This document shows, piece after piece, positions 8,047-17,400 of a stretch of 64,000 bases of DNA. Every line of letters begins with the position of its first letter. The first letter of the stretch is position 1. The translations under genes were made by a program, and so were the position numbers. Origin of the DNA: Savagea serpentis. Lineage in GTDB: Bacteria; Bacillota; Bacilli; Bacillales_A; Planococcaceae. Below the pieces are notes generated by a model, which did no database searches, was not told where the DNA came from, and saw nothing but the letters and a program-made list of their open reading frames with translations. The stretch lies in the NCBI RefSeq assembly GCF_015351395.1, contig NZ_JADKPV010000001.1, forward strand, positions 868,001 through 932,000, read 5' to 3'.

Positions 8047-9111
8047 TTACTCCGTCTTCTTCAAAATTTCCCAAAAATCTCTTACACGTTGGGGGCCGAT
8101 TTGGTCGTATTTGCCGATGAGGACGAATTCTTTCGGTAGTAATCCAACGCTTGTAATGCCGTCGCGTTGTAAATGTTCAACGAGTTTCGGAGATCGCGGT
8201 AACAGTTCGTCGTCGATGTTGATTGCCGCGCGACTTTCTGTAATGACGAGCTGTTCCCCTTCGTAAAACAACAATAACTCGCCATCTCCTTGACGTTCCG
8301 CACGCACTTGTTTTCTCCGAATTTCCTCTTCGATAAAGTGCTTTAATTCTTCGACAAAAACGGCGGTATGTTCTTGTTTACGGCGTGGCGTACGGGTATG
8401 TAGGTCATCCAACGAATATGGTAATTCGCTCATGAAGCGCGCTTCTTGTTTATTGTTTAAAGCGATGAGATACGATTCACTCTTTTCAAAACGTTGAGGG
8501 AGTAAAAGGGCGTCTCGTAAAAAGTACGGAATATCGATCGACTCTTCTCGGAAAGTGAGCGTACGAACGGTCGTCATACCAGGCAATATTACCCCTCGTT
8601 CTACAGGAGCCACTTCCGTGAGATCTGTCCCATCTTGCCATTGCTTTTCTAATTGCTCCAAACGCAATGTTAATTCGCCGATTTCTAATGTTCGAAGCGC
8701 ATCATGTGTTTTCGGATCGCGATACGGTGGCATTTCTAAGTCTGGGCTTAAATATGCTTCCATATACCAGCGCATGACATCATAAATGTGGCGCCATACA
8801 GTCAAGGACTGAACGAGATACACTTGTTCAATTTGATGCGTCGCCCGATTCCCTTCCACCCGTATCGCATGGCACGCATCCAATATATGTTGTGGCATCT
8901 CATAAACATCTTGATCATTTAAATGATCGATTAATTTAAATCCGTAAGGGCGTTCGATTCCTTCCACTTTGTCAATCTTTTGGAAAATAATTTCAATCAA
9001 CGTCCGACTATGCGTCAATAAAGCACGCGGATTTTGAAACACCGCAAGCTCTAGCTCCTCTAAAAATTGAGCGAGCTGTAAATCTTCTTTTTCTAAAAAC
9101 GCATAAAACAT
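8047..9111 (-). CDS. DUF4145-like protein of unknown function
   Basis: 354 residues, soluble. The N-terminal 125 residues resemble the DUF4145-type helical domain found alone or in front of type I restriction subunits (NPRALLTHSRTLIEIIFQKI, then IRVEGNRATH). The rest is not recognised: a basic charged stretch around 240-265 and a C-terminal helical segment (GPQRVRDFWEIL). The start has GGGAGG eight bases upstream. It has no partner gene: a terminator closes it and the next gene diverges. DUF4145 proteins are often defence-associated, but no nuclease or methylase is nearby, so no function is assigned. Confidence 0.8.
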   Translation of the reverse strand: MFYAFLEKEDLQLAQFLEELELAVFQNPRALLTHSRTLIEIIFQKIDKVEGIERPYGFKLIDHLNDQDVYEMPQHILDACHAIRVEGNRATHQIEQVYLVQSLTVWRHIYDVMRWYMEAYLSPDLEMPPYRDPKTHDALRTLEIGELTLRLEQLEKQWQDGTDLTEVAPVERGVILPGMTTVRTLTFREESIDIPYFLRDALLLPQRFEKSESYLIALNNKQEARFMSELPYSLDDLHTRTPRRKQEHTAVFVEELKHFIEEEIRRKQVRAERQGDGELLLFYEGEQLVITESRAAINIDDELLPRSPKLVEHLQRDGITSVGLLPKEFVLIGKYDQIGPQRVRDFWEILKKTE

Positions 9112-9205
9112 TCAACATCCTCCCATCTTCCTACCGTCATTCAATTCCTCACATTTTGTCTTATATTGTACCAAATTTACACCAATTGTATAGTTGCACA
9201 AAAAA

Positions 9206-9231
9206 ACCTATCTTCTACGTTGAAGATAGGT
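9206..9231 (-). terminator. Leftward terminator-like hairpin
   Basis: Ten-bp stem (9206-9215 / 9222-9231) followed on the minus strand by seven T. It stands in the gap between divergent genes, so it would stop leftward read-through before the DUF4145-like gene. The rest of 9112-9404 holds only AT-rich promoter-like sequence for the chemoreceptor gene (TATACT at 9364). Confidence 0.65.
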
Positions 9232-9404
9232 CATTTATAAGGCACAATATTCTTTTGAAATCTGAATCATCATTCTTCATTCCTAATTTCTTATAATCGT
9301 TTTAAATCTATGTTAATTTTATAGATTTCTATAGAAAACTGATACTTTTCACTCAGTCAATGATATACTACTAAAAATGGAAACTAACATAGAAAGAAGG
9401 CATT

Positions 9405-10244
9405 ATGATGACAGAAACGATGAATACATTAGAGGCGCTTTGCATCGCAGCCCCTTACATTCATAAAGTGTTGAAAGGCGAAGCGATTGTGGCAGTCGCA
9501 GATAAGAAAAAAGACACAGTCGAACGTTACTTACCAGGACGTCGGGTCGATTCAGGGTACCGAGACGGAGAACGTGTCAATCCAGGGGATGACAATGTGT
9601 ACATCGCATTTAGTGGTAGAAATGCGGACGTCTATATCGATCGCAGTGTGTACGGTGTTCCGATTAAAGCATTCGCTTTCCCGATTTTAGAAGGTCGTGA
9701 AGTCGTCGGAGCATTGGCAATCGGACTTCCTGTCGAAAATGAAGAACAATTAAAAGAATATATGGACACGATGAAAGGCATTATCGATTCTTTACAAGAT
9801 CGCGTTCACATTATCGCAGCGCACTCGGAAGAACTATCAGCAACGAGTGAAGAGATGAGCGAACAATCGGAACATGCGTTAAAAGACTCTGAAAAAACGA
9901 ATGAAATTACGAGCTTAATTAAAAGCATTTCTCAACAGACGAACTTACTCGGATTAAATGCGGCGATCGAAGCAGCACGTGCCGGTCAACACGGGGCTGG
10001 ATTCAGTATTGTTGCGCAAGAAGTTCGTAAATTATCACTTCAAACAGCAGGTGCAACGGGACAAATTGAAGATTCTTTATCAAACATTAAACATAATATG
10101 GAAAACTTAAAAACGAATATGGGCCAAATCGCTGAAGCATCGAATGAACAAGCGACACTCGTTCAAGATTTCAGTGACATTATCGAGCGCTTGAATACAT
10201 TGAGTGCCGAAATGAATGATTTTTTACAAGAAATGGTCAAGTAA
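9405..10244 (+). CDS. Soluble methyl-accepting chemotaxis-type signalling protein
   Basis: 279 residues, no membrane segment. The N-terminal ~115 residues form a small sensing domain ([32 protein letters not shown]-like). The C-terminal part has the MCP signalling hairpin tip: [20 protein letters not shown] and [13 protein letters not shown], the CheA/CheW contact region. It is far shorter than transmembrane chemoreceptors and resembles cytosolic Bacillus YfmS-type proteins. No motility genes are adjacent, so its output may be chemotaxis or another CheA-linked pathway. The start has AGAAGG; a second ATG follows immediately. Confidence 0.9.
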   Translation: MMTETMNTLEALCIAAPYIHKVLKGEAIVAVADKKKDTVERYLPGRRVDSGYRDGERVNPGDDNVYIAFSGRNADVYIDRSVYGVPIKAFAFPILEGREVVGALAIGLPVENEEQLKEYMDTMKGIIDSLQDRVHIIAAHSEELSATSEEMSEQSEHALKDSEKTNEITSLIKSISQQTNLLGLNAAIEAARAGQHGAGFSIVAQEVRKLSLQTAGATGQIEDSLSNIKHNMENLKTNMGQIAEASNEQATLVQDFSDIIERLNTLSAEMNDFLQEMVK

Positions 10245-10254
10245 TGTCATCCGA

Positions 10255-10288
10255 AACGCTTATGAATTCATCTTTCATAGGCGTTTTT
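10255..10288 (+). terminator. Terminator after the chemoreceptor gene
   Basis: Stem 10255-10266 / 10274-10285 (12 bp with one G-T pair), seven-base loop, followed by TTT. It starts ten bases after the stop codon. Confidence 0.8.
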
Positions 10289-10481
10289 GTTATGTCTTTC
10301 ATCATCTTTGTCATCTCCTTTGTTTTTTCTTTCACCCGTTACATTACGCCTCTCTTCTTTTTTCTGGACAACTTTTTCTTTTTTCTTTTTCATCTTCATT
10401 TCTGTACGTGTATAAGATCCATTGACGGATAAAGATTATTATATCTTCTCTTGGTAATTTTTAAGAATGGTATTATTAAGG

Positions 10482-10635
10482 GTAACGTTTTGTAACGTAC
10501 GATTTCATAACGTTACAAAACATAACGATACGGAATTTTGTTACGATTTGCTATGTTACAAAACGTAACGATACGGGCGTAATGATAAATTTCGTAACGC
10601 ACCATTTCGTAACGTTACAAAACGTATCGATACGC
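10482..10635. repeat. Array of imperfect palindromes built on CGTTAC-AAAAC-GTAACG
   Basis: The gene-free stretch 10289-10704 holds a repeat cluster. One inverted copy lies at 10482-10497. Three roughly 33-base units follow, starting near 10501, 10545 and 10603, each reading (g/c)attt..., cgttacaaaac, gta(a/t)cgatacg. An extra copy of atttcgtaacg sits at 10589-10599. Each unit can fold on itself and pair with its neighbours. The array lies between the convergent ends of the chemoreceptor and sigma-fusion genes. It could be a protein-binding array, an RNA-processing element or a REP-like repeat; no coding sequence is visible. The remainder of the stretch is AT-rich with no recognisable feature. 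Confidence 0.75.
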
Positions 10636-10704
10636 TTCGTATCATTGTTTTATTTGAAAAATAAATTCCTTCTCTTTCATTCACATACGATTACTATAAA
10701 ACTT

Positions 10705-12504
10705 TTAGCTTTCCCATTTTCCAGTGAGTGCGTCGCAGCGTTCGAGCGGTTGTTTCGTCGAGTGATCGACGATGTCATACACTAACACATACGCTCCTTC
10801 TACTCGTTCCCATCGTTTTGTAACGCTCATGCGATTCACATAGTCAGCCCGTACTTCCTTTTCACTCCACACTTCTGCCTCCGTTAACTGTTGCGCTTCA
10901 TCTGCTGTAAGTGTAGCACTTGCATAGTACGTCACCGCTCCCGTCACTTCACTCACTTGAACGGAAAGACGCGCCAATTGATCTCCTCTATCATTTATCC
11001 AATGAAAGACGTACGGTTCATCTAAAAATTCACGTTCGATTTCGACGAGGTAAGGGACAGCGTGAGGGATGACGACTTGTAGCCAATGGAGCGCTCGCTC
11101 GTGACGCTTTTCTTCCGTCCACGTCTTTTCTCCCTTTTCTTGTCGAAAAGAAAAAGCACCGTTCGGCAAATTCGTTTCTTCATCAATGGTCACTTTCACC
11201 GTCTCCGCACTTTGAATTTGAAAATACGTCTCAAACGACATCGGATCTTTCGGTCGTTCTCGCGGCGTACCGTAGACGATTCCTTTCGGTTCTTCTCGTG
11301 TGCGCAATATGCAGGCTTTGTCGACACCGAGCATTTGTTGCCAGCTGAGCGGCGTTTTCTTCGGCCAAACGATGGACATTTCTCGACTTGAAGGCTCGTC
11401 TTCCATGTCCCAATTGTAGAGAAGAGTCGGTGTTGCGACATCTGCTCGATACGTTTCATTACGCGCTACATACACCCATCTTCCTTCATCAATCACTTTT
11501 TCAAAAGTGACGTGACGGGCAGCATGTTCGAGTATGGCAGACGGTTGGACGATGTCTTTCACTTCTGGAATTGTTACTTCACCATAATGATAGCACCCCG
11601 AAACTTGTCCATCCATTGTTATTTTGACATAGCAACCACTATACGGAAGTGGGAGTCCGCCCGCTTCTTGCTCGTAGTAAAACGTCACACTTTCTTTTCG
11701 CGCAACGAATCGCTCCGCTCGGTATTGTGAAAAGACAGGACCGATATGGGCAACGAGCCACTGTTCAGCGATGCGGCGCAATGGTTCAAGCGACTGATGT
11801 TCACCCGTCACTTCCACTTCTCGGTCATAGCTTTGGAGTCGCCCTTCTTTCGTCAATGTCAGCATGACGTCTTCTTCCCAACCGATGACATACGTTCCTT
11901 CTTCCTCATCGTAATCGATAATGGTTGGAGGTGTTGCGACTCCTGCGATCTCTTTCGCTCGTTCGTATTGTCGTTGTAGCCTGTTCTCTTCTGTCATTTC
12001 AATTCCTCCTCGTTGACGTTCGTAAACACGACGAAACGCTCGACGTGCGCGGTGTAATTTCGTCTTTATCGCACTTTCGGACAACTCCCAATGCTCGGCA
12101 ATTTCTCTTATGGAATAACCTGAAAAATAATACGTCTGTAATAGGCGGGCTTCACTCTCTCGCAGTTCTTTCAATAGGACGAGCACTTCTTCACGTTCGT
12201 TTTCATGCTGGATGCTAGCGATCACACTTTCTTCTAAAGGTATTGTCTCTAGCTCTTTTTGGACGTGCCGATACGCTAGTCGAATCGCAATCGTCATGAC
12301 CCACGTTTCAAAATAGCGGGCTTCTTTCAATTGCTCGAGCTTTTGATAACTCGTAAAAAGCGCCTCTTGCACGACATCTTCTGCCATTTCCCAGTCTTTC
12401 GTAATCGTCAATACTTTGTATAGTAGACGCGGGCGAAGCGGTGTGACGAGTTGTGAAAAAGCAGCTTCGTCTCCTTTCTTTGCTCGCTGAATCCATCGTT
12501 CCAT
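10705..12504 (-). CDS. ECF sigma factor fused in frame to a large YcdB/PepSY-like domain
   Basis: 599 residues. Residues 1-165 are a complete ECF sigma factor: region 2 (DVVQEALFTSYQKLEQL, FETWVMTIAIRLAYRH) and region 4 (SGYSIREIAEHWELSESAIK, then HRARRAFRR). Residues 170-599 form a soluble, acidic, beta-rich region ending in CDALTGKW, like YcdB/YcdC and PepSY-type repeat proteins (tentative). The join is in frame at an ATG (residue 170, base 11997) with a perfect GAGGAGG site seven bases upstream, so the C-terminal part may also be made alone, perhaps as a cytosolic anti-sigma. No membrane segment. A sequencing indel that removed a stop/start junction is an alternative to true fusion. Confidence 0.85.
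   Translation of the reverse strand: MERWIQRAKKGDEAAFSQLVTPLRPRLLYKVLTITKDWEMAEDVVQEALFTSYQKLEQLKEARYFETWVMTIAIRLAYRHVQKELETIPLEESVIASIQHENEREEVLVLLKELRESEARLLQTYYFSGYSIREIAEHWELSESAIKTKLHRARRAFRRVYERQRGGIEMTEENRLQRQYERAKEIAGVATPPTIIDYDEEEGTYVIGWEEDVMLTLTKEGRLQSYDREVEVTGEHQSLEPLRRIAEQWLVAHIGPVFSQYRAERFVARKESVTFYYEQEAGGLPLPYSGCYVKITMDGQVSGCYHYGEVTIPEVKDIVQPSAILEHAARHVTFEKVIDEGRWVYVARNETYRADVATPTLLYNWDMEDEPSSREMSIVWPKKTPLSWQQMLGVDKACILRTREEPKGIVYGTPRERPKDPMSFETYFQIQSAETVKVTIDEETNLPNGAFSFRQEKGEKTWTEEKRHERALHWLQVVIPHAVPYLVEIEREFLDEPYVFHWINDRGDQLARLSVQVSEVTGAVTYYASATLTADEAQQLTEAEVWSEKEVRADYVNRMSVTKRWERVEGAYVLVYDIVDHSTKQPLERCDALTGKWES
11995..12011 (-). promoter_or_regulatory. Internal ribosome binding site and ATG within the sigma fusion gene
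   Basis: GAGGAGG (12005-12011) then seven bases then ATG (11995-11997), in the same frame as the upstream sigma-factor codons. This is as good as any ribosome site in the window and marks the border of the two domains. Confidence 0.75.
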
Positions 12505-12526
12505 TCTATCCCTCCTCCCTTATTAG

Positions 12527-12552
12527 AGACTTCTTTTTTTGAAAAGGTTACA
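12527..12552 (-). promoter_or_regulatory. ECF-type promoter upstream of the sigma fusion gene
   Basis: On the minus strand TGTAAC (12547-12552), 16 bases, GTCT (12527-12530). This resembles the TGAAAC-N16-CGTC layout of Bacillus ECF promoters and lies about 23 bases before the ATG, suggesting autoregulation. Confidence 0.5.
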
Positions 12553-12561
12553 ATTCACTAT

Positions 12562-12601
12562 CAAATAATCATTTGCTTATTCATTATTTTTAAATTATCA
12601 T
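12562..12601 (+). promoter_or_regulatory. ars promoter and operator
   Basis: CAAAT-AATC-ATTTG palindrome (12562-12575) overlaps the -35 element TTGCTT (12573-12578); 17 bases later is TATCAT (12596-12601). This arrangement fits ArsR repression relieved by arsenite or antimonite. Confidence 0.65.
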
Positions 12602-12662
12602 GTTTTATAGCGATTTATTTTAAAATCAAATCAATTATTACGCATATGAAAGGAATAAACCG

Positions 12663-12992
12663 ATGACATTTTTAGAAACAGAACATGTTTTGAAAGCGCT
12701 CGGAGAAGAAACGCGCTTACGTATCGTCTCTTATTTAGTCCACGACGCTTTTTGTATTTGTGAACTCGTCGCCTTACTCGACATGAGCCAGCCTTCTATT
12801 AGTCAACATATGAAACGGCTGAAAGAAGCGTCCATCGTAACCGAAGAACGACGAGGAAAATGGGTGTATTATTCATTACGACACACACACCCGCTCTATC
12901 CGCTCATTCTTCACATTATCCAAACATTACCTTCCATCGCAAACACGCTCGAACCGCTCACTGCGGAAAAGCGCCGTTTGTTGTGCGAATGA
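12663..12992 (+). CDS. arsR: ArsR-family metalloregulatory repressor
   Basis: 109 residues, winged helix. The recognition helix region is [20 protein letters not shown]; just before it [12 protein letters not shown] carries the Cys pair typical of arsenic-sensing ArsR proteins (ELCVCDL-type). It should bind DNA until As(III)/Sb(III) binds these cysteines. ATG with AAAGGA upstream. Seventeen bases before arsB, in one operon controlled by the palindrome at 12562. Confidence 0.92.
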   Translation: MTFLETEHVLKALGEETRLRIVSYLVHDAFCICELVALLDMSQPSISQHMKRLKEASIVTEERRGKWVYYSLRHTHPLYPLILHIIQTLPSIANTLEPLTAEKRRLLCE

Positions 12993-13008
12993 AGAAAGAA
13001 GGCTCGCT

Positions 13009-14295
13009 ATGTTCATTGCATCACTCATTTTTATCATGACATTACTATTTGTCATTTGGCAGCCGAGAGGGTTATCGATCGGGTGGTCCGCCACAATCGG
13101 TGCGCTCGTCGCCCTCGCATTCGGGGTCGTCGATTGGGCAGATGTTTGGTTCGTCACGGACATCGTTTGGAATGCGACATTCGCTTTCGTCGGCATCATT
13201 TTAATTTCGCTTTTATTAGATGAGATTGGCATGTTTGAATGGTCGGCGCTTCACATGGCGCGTTTAGCACGGGGACACGGACTGTTACTCTTTTTACTTT
13301 TGATGGGACTCGGTGCGATTGTAGCGGCTCTTTTTGCCAATGATGGGGCTGCTCTTATTTTAACACCGATCGTCTTATCGATGATGCGCCATTTGCAGTT
13401 GAAAGAGGCAGCCATTTTTCCCTTTATTATGGCGAGTGGCTTTATTGCGGATACGACTTCTCTCCCGTTCGTCATTAGTAACTTAGTGAACATCGTGTCT
13501 GCGGACTTTTTCGGAATCGGATTTGTCGAATATGCGATTCGCATGATTATTCCGAACTTCTTTTCACTGCTCGCTACGATGCTCGTTTTAACATTATACT
13601 TTTGGAAACAGTTGCCGAAACAGTACGACGTCGCGTCTTTACGCGAGCCACGAGAAGCGATTCGAGATGAACGACTATTTCGTTTTTCTTGGTGGATCAT
13701 CGGCGTATTACTTATCGGTTACGTCGTGAGTGAACCGCTCCACATTCCGGTCTCCTTCATCGTTGGCGCGGCGACGATTGTATTTTTACTCGTCGCGAAA
13801 CAGAGCGACGTCGTCCATACACGCCGTGTCGTTAAAGAAGCTCCTTGGGCGATCGTCGTTTTCTCGGTCGGTATGTATATCGTCGTCTACGGCTTCGGGA
13901 AATCTGGATTTACTGAACAAGTCGCAAGCATGATGCAATCTCTCACAGAAGGCGGTTTGTTTACAGCGACGATCGGAGGCGGATTTTTAGCAGCGATTTC
14001 ATCTTCGATTATGAACAATTTACCGAGTGTCATGATTCACGCGCTCGCCATTGAGGAAAGCGGCACGACTGGTGTGATGAAAGAAGCGCTCATTTATGCG
14101 AACGTCATCGGTTCCGACCTCGGTCCGAAATTTACACCGATCGGCTCTCTCGCGACACTCGTCTGGCTTCACGTCTTGAAATTACACGGCGTCCGCCTCT
14201 CATGGCTCACATACATGAAAGTTGGCTTACTATTAACGATTCCGATTTTATTCATCACTTTATGTGGACTATATTTAACATTTATCATGTTTTAA
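13009..14295 (+). CDS. arsB: Arsenite/antimonite efflux permease ArsB
   Basis: 428 residues with about 11-12 membrane segments. ArsB-type motifs include [17 protein letters not shown] (near residue 105), [19 protein letters not shown], and [16 protein letters not shown] with [19 protein letters not shown] near the C-terminus. It extrudes arsenite or antimonite, driven by proton motive force unless an ArsA ATPase is present; none is seen here, nor an ArsC reductase. Cotranscribed with arsR. Confidence 0.93.
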   Translation: MFIASLIFIMTLLFVIWQPRGLSIGWSATIGALVALAFGVVDWADVWFVTDIVWNATFAFVGIILISLLLDEIGMFEWSALHMARLARGHGLLLFLLLMGLGAIVAALFANDGAALILTPIVLSMMRHLQLKEAAIFPFIMASGFIADTTSLPFVISNLVNIVSADFFGIGFVEYAIRMIIPNFFSLLATMLVLTLYFWKQLPKQYDVASLREPREAIRDERLFRFSWWIIGVLLIGYVVSEPLHIPVSFIVGAATIVFLLVAKQSDVVHTRRVVKEAPWAIVVFSVGMYIVVYGFGKSGFTEQVASMMQSLTEGGLFTATIGGGFLAAISSSIMNNLPSVMIHALAIEESGTTGVMKEALIYANVIGSDLGPKFTPIGSLATLVWLHVLKLHGVRLSWLTYMKVGLLLTIPILFITLCGLYLTFIMF

Positions 14296-14303
14296 CGTAT
14301 CGC

Positions 14304-14335
14304 GCTTCCATTTTCATCGAGAATGGAAGCTTTTT
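14304..14335 (+). terminator. Terminator after arsB
   Basis: Nine-bp stem (14304-14312 / 14322-14330), nine-base loop, then TTTTT. Confidence 0.85.
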
Positions 14336-14375
14336 GATTCTTCCACTTTCCCATGAAAAAATTGCACATTCACTA

Positions 14376-14405
14376 TTGCGAGACGATTTTACTATCCTGT
14401 ATGAT
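14376..14405 (+). promoter_or_regulatory. Promoter of the beta-helix/AAA+ gene
   Basis: TTGCGA (14376-14381), 18 bases, TATGAT (14400-14405). It lies after the arsB terminator and about 30 bases before the TTG start, so the gene has its own transcript. Confidence 0.6.
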
Positions 14406-14436
14406 AAAAGGAAAAATGTAAAGTGGAGGGATTGTT

Positions 14437-17400
14437 TTGTTTCATTTTTTAAAAGGTGATATTGTCGTATCTCAAAAGATGTTTTCAAAATATAAGACGA
14501 TTCAAGAAGCGCTTGATGCATCTCCTGTTGGAGCAACGATTTATATTGAAGAAGGCGTGTATCACGAAGCACTCACGCTCACAAAAGATGTACGGCTGGT
14601 CGGACGAGGAGCCGTCACGATTACGACAGATAGCGGTTCTACGATCAGCATCAAAAGTGGACATATTCAACTAGAAGAATTATTTATCCACCATACGGAT
14701 TCCTCTCAAAACTTCGATGCTGTCGTCATTTATACACCCGAGCACCATCATTTATCCGTTCATATGAAACACGTCACGATTCAGTCCGTCTATCATAGTG
14801 GCCTTTATTGCAATCACGGAGAATACGAAGTCCACTTAGAACAGTGCCTCATTGAACAATGTCGCCATAACGGAGTCGGTATCGGGAATGGAGCAAACCC
14901 TACATTTCATCAATGCGTCATCCGTGCAAATCAATCGATTGGCGTGTTTGTTTTTAATGGAGGAAAAGGGACCTTTACAAATTGTACTATTGAACAAAGC
15001 ACGTATAATGTGCTCATTGAGACAAAAGCGAATCCTCAGTTTCATCACTGTCTTTTACAAGAAGCCTCCCAACATAACGCCCTCATACGATCAGAAGGGA
15101 GAGGCTACTTCAAAGAATGCCAATTGACGACAAGCCAAAATTCAAACGTCATCAGTATTACAGGCGGACACCCTCTTCTCGAACAAACGACGATTTCACA
15201 TTCTGCCGCAAACGGTGTGTGGGTAACGGACGAAGCGCAAGCGGAACTTCAAGATTGTCACGTCCATCATAATGCTTTCGCCCAAATTGCAACAGGTGGT
15301 CAAAACTCCTTTATCACATTATCGCGTTGTCACATTTACGAAGGACAAGCGGAAGGAATCTACGTTCATACAGAGGCACAACTTGAAGGGATCGATAGCT
15401 TCATTTATCAACATCCCCACTCTAACGTCTTTGTAGACGAAGACGCCACTCTTCTCTTGGAGCGTTGCGAAGTTTATGAAAGTGAAATCCACGGTATTTT
15501 TAGCAATAACCGATCTAAAGGAACGATTCGAAATAGCAAGTTTTACAACAATATTTCTCCGAATATTGCGTTGAGTGGGCAAAGTGATTTTCATTTCGAA
15601 AGGTGTACATTCACGAATGAACATCAACTCGCTTTTTGGGTGCGCGAACAAGCGAAAGCGTCTTTAACAAATTGTACTTTTTCAGCTCAATCAGACGATC
15701 TTCAAATTTTCGCAGAAGATGAAGCGACGGTTACGATTGAAGCCTGTGACATACAAGGGAATGGCGAATACATAATAGAAGCAATCAAACAAAGCGTTGT
15801 TCATTATGACGAGGGGACGACTTTTAGCGGCTATGAAATAGACAGCGTTTATGTAGATGAAACGAGCGAACTCTTCCGTCCGACAGTCGCGTCCCAAGAA
15901 CAAATAAAACCGACCCTTTCTTTACATGACTTTATCGGACTCAAATCTTTAAAAGAACAAGTGCAACAATTTATTCATACCGTCCAATTTCATCAAATGC
16001 GTCAAAGAAATGGATTCGAAACGACACCGCTCGTCTTGCACTCTCTCTTTTTAGGTAACCCAGGAACAGGGAAAACGAGTATCGCACGTGTCATCGCCCA
16101 AACCTTACATGAACATGGCGTCCTCCCTTCAACGAAATTAATTGAAGTGTCTCGCCAAGACCTAGTCGGTGAATTTATCGGCCAAACCGCTTTAAAAACG
16201 GAAGAAGTTCTCCGACGGGCAAAAGGCGGCATTTTATTCATTGACGAAGCGTACACACTGTACTCAACTCAAGGGAATGATTTCGGTAAAGAAGCGATCG
16301 AAACGATTTTAAAATTTATGGAGGACCACCGCGATGACTTCATGATTATTTTTGCAGGGTATGAACAAGATATGCAACAATTTTTATCAGTCAATGCTGG
16401 ACTGCGTTCACGCATTCCGAATACGTTTTATTTCGACGACTATACACCGGAAGAAATCGTTCAAATCGGCCTTCTCGATTTAACGAGGCAAGCATACACT
16501 GTAGACACTGCTACTTACGCACATGTCGTACAAACAGAATATGCACGAAGTATCGATAAAAGTAATGCGCGATGGGTACGCAATTTTAATCAGACACTCA
16601 TCATGACGATGGCCAATCGCGTCATCGAGACGAATGACGCAGATGTTCAAACGATCACGCGTGAAGACCTTTATACGATGACGAAACAACATCTGGATGA
16701 CCCTCAAATAAAAATTGAAGAAATTACATCTTCTTTACATGCGTTAATAGGCTTACAAAATGTGAAACAATTTGTCGATACACTTCGAAAAGAAGCTCAA
16801 ATTAACACACAACTGCATGCTCAAGGAATGGTATTCGAAACAGGGACCTATCATATGTCATTTATCGGAAATCCAGGGACAGGAAAAACAACTGTCGCTC
16901 ACCTCATCGCCTCTCTGTTCCACGCGATCGGGATTTTACCAACTCGCCAAGTCATTTCCGTCAATCGGTCAGATCTCGTCGGCTCTCATGTCGGTCATAC
17001 CGAACAACAAACGGAAGCGATTATTCAACGAGCGATGGGTGGTGTTTTATTTATCGACGAAGCGTATCAACTCGCTCAAGGAGGCGAGCACGATTTCGGA
17101 AGACAAGCGATTGAAACATTATTGACAGCACTCGAAAACTATCGGGATCAATGGATTGTTATTTTTGCAGGCTATACGAAAGAGATGCATGACTTTTTCG
17201 ATACGAATCCTGGTCTTCGCTCTCGCGTCCCTTATGAAATCGAGTTTCCAGATTATACACCAGAAGACGTGGCAAGCATCGTCATTCAACAACTTCAGTC
17301 TCAATGGACATTTGATGAAACGATCATGCGGGAGGCTGTCGAGACATATTACGCTACTTTACCTACTTCCTTGCGAGCGAATGGACGTACCGCTCGAAAT

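Noticed and set aside
10482-10635. CRISPR array
   Set aside because: Units are imperfect palindromes with irregular spacing and no unique spacers; no cas genes in the window.
13251-13700. 149-codon minus-strand frame inside arsB
   Set aside because: No ribosome site and biased composition; arsB is clear on the other strand.
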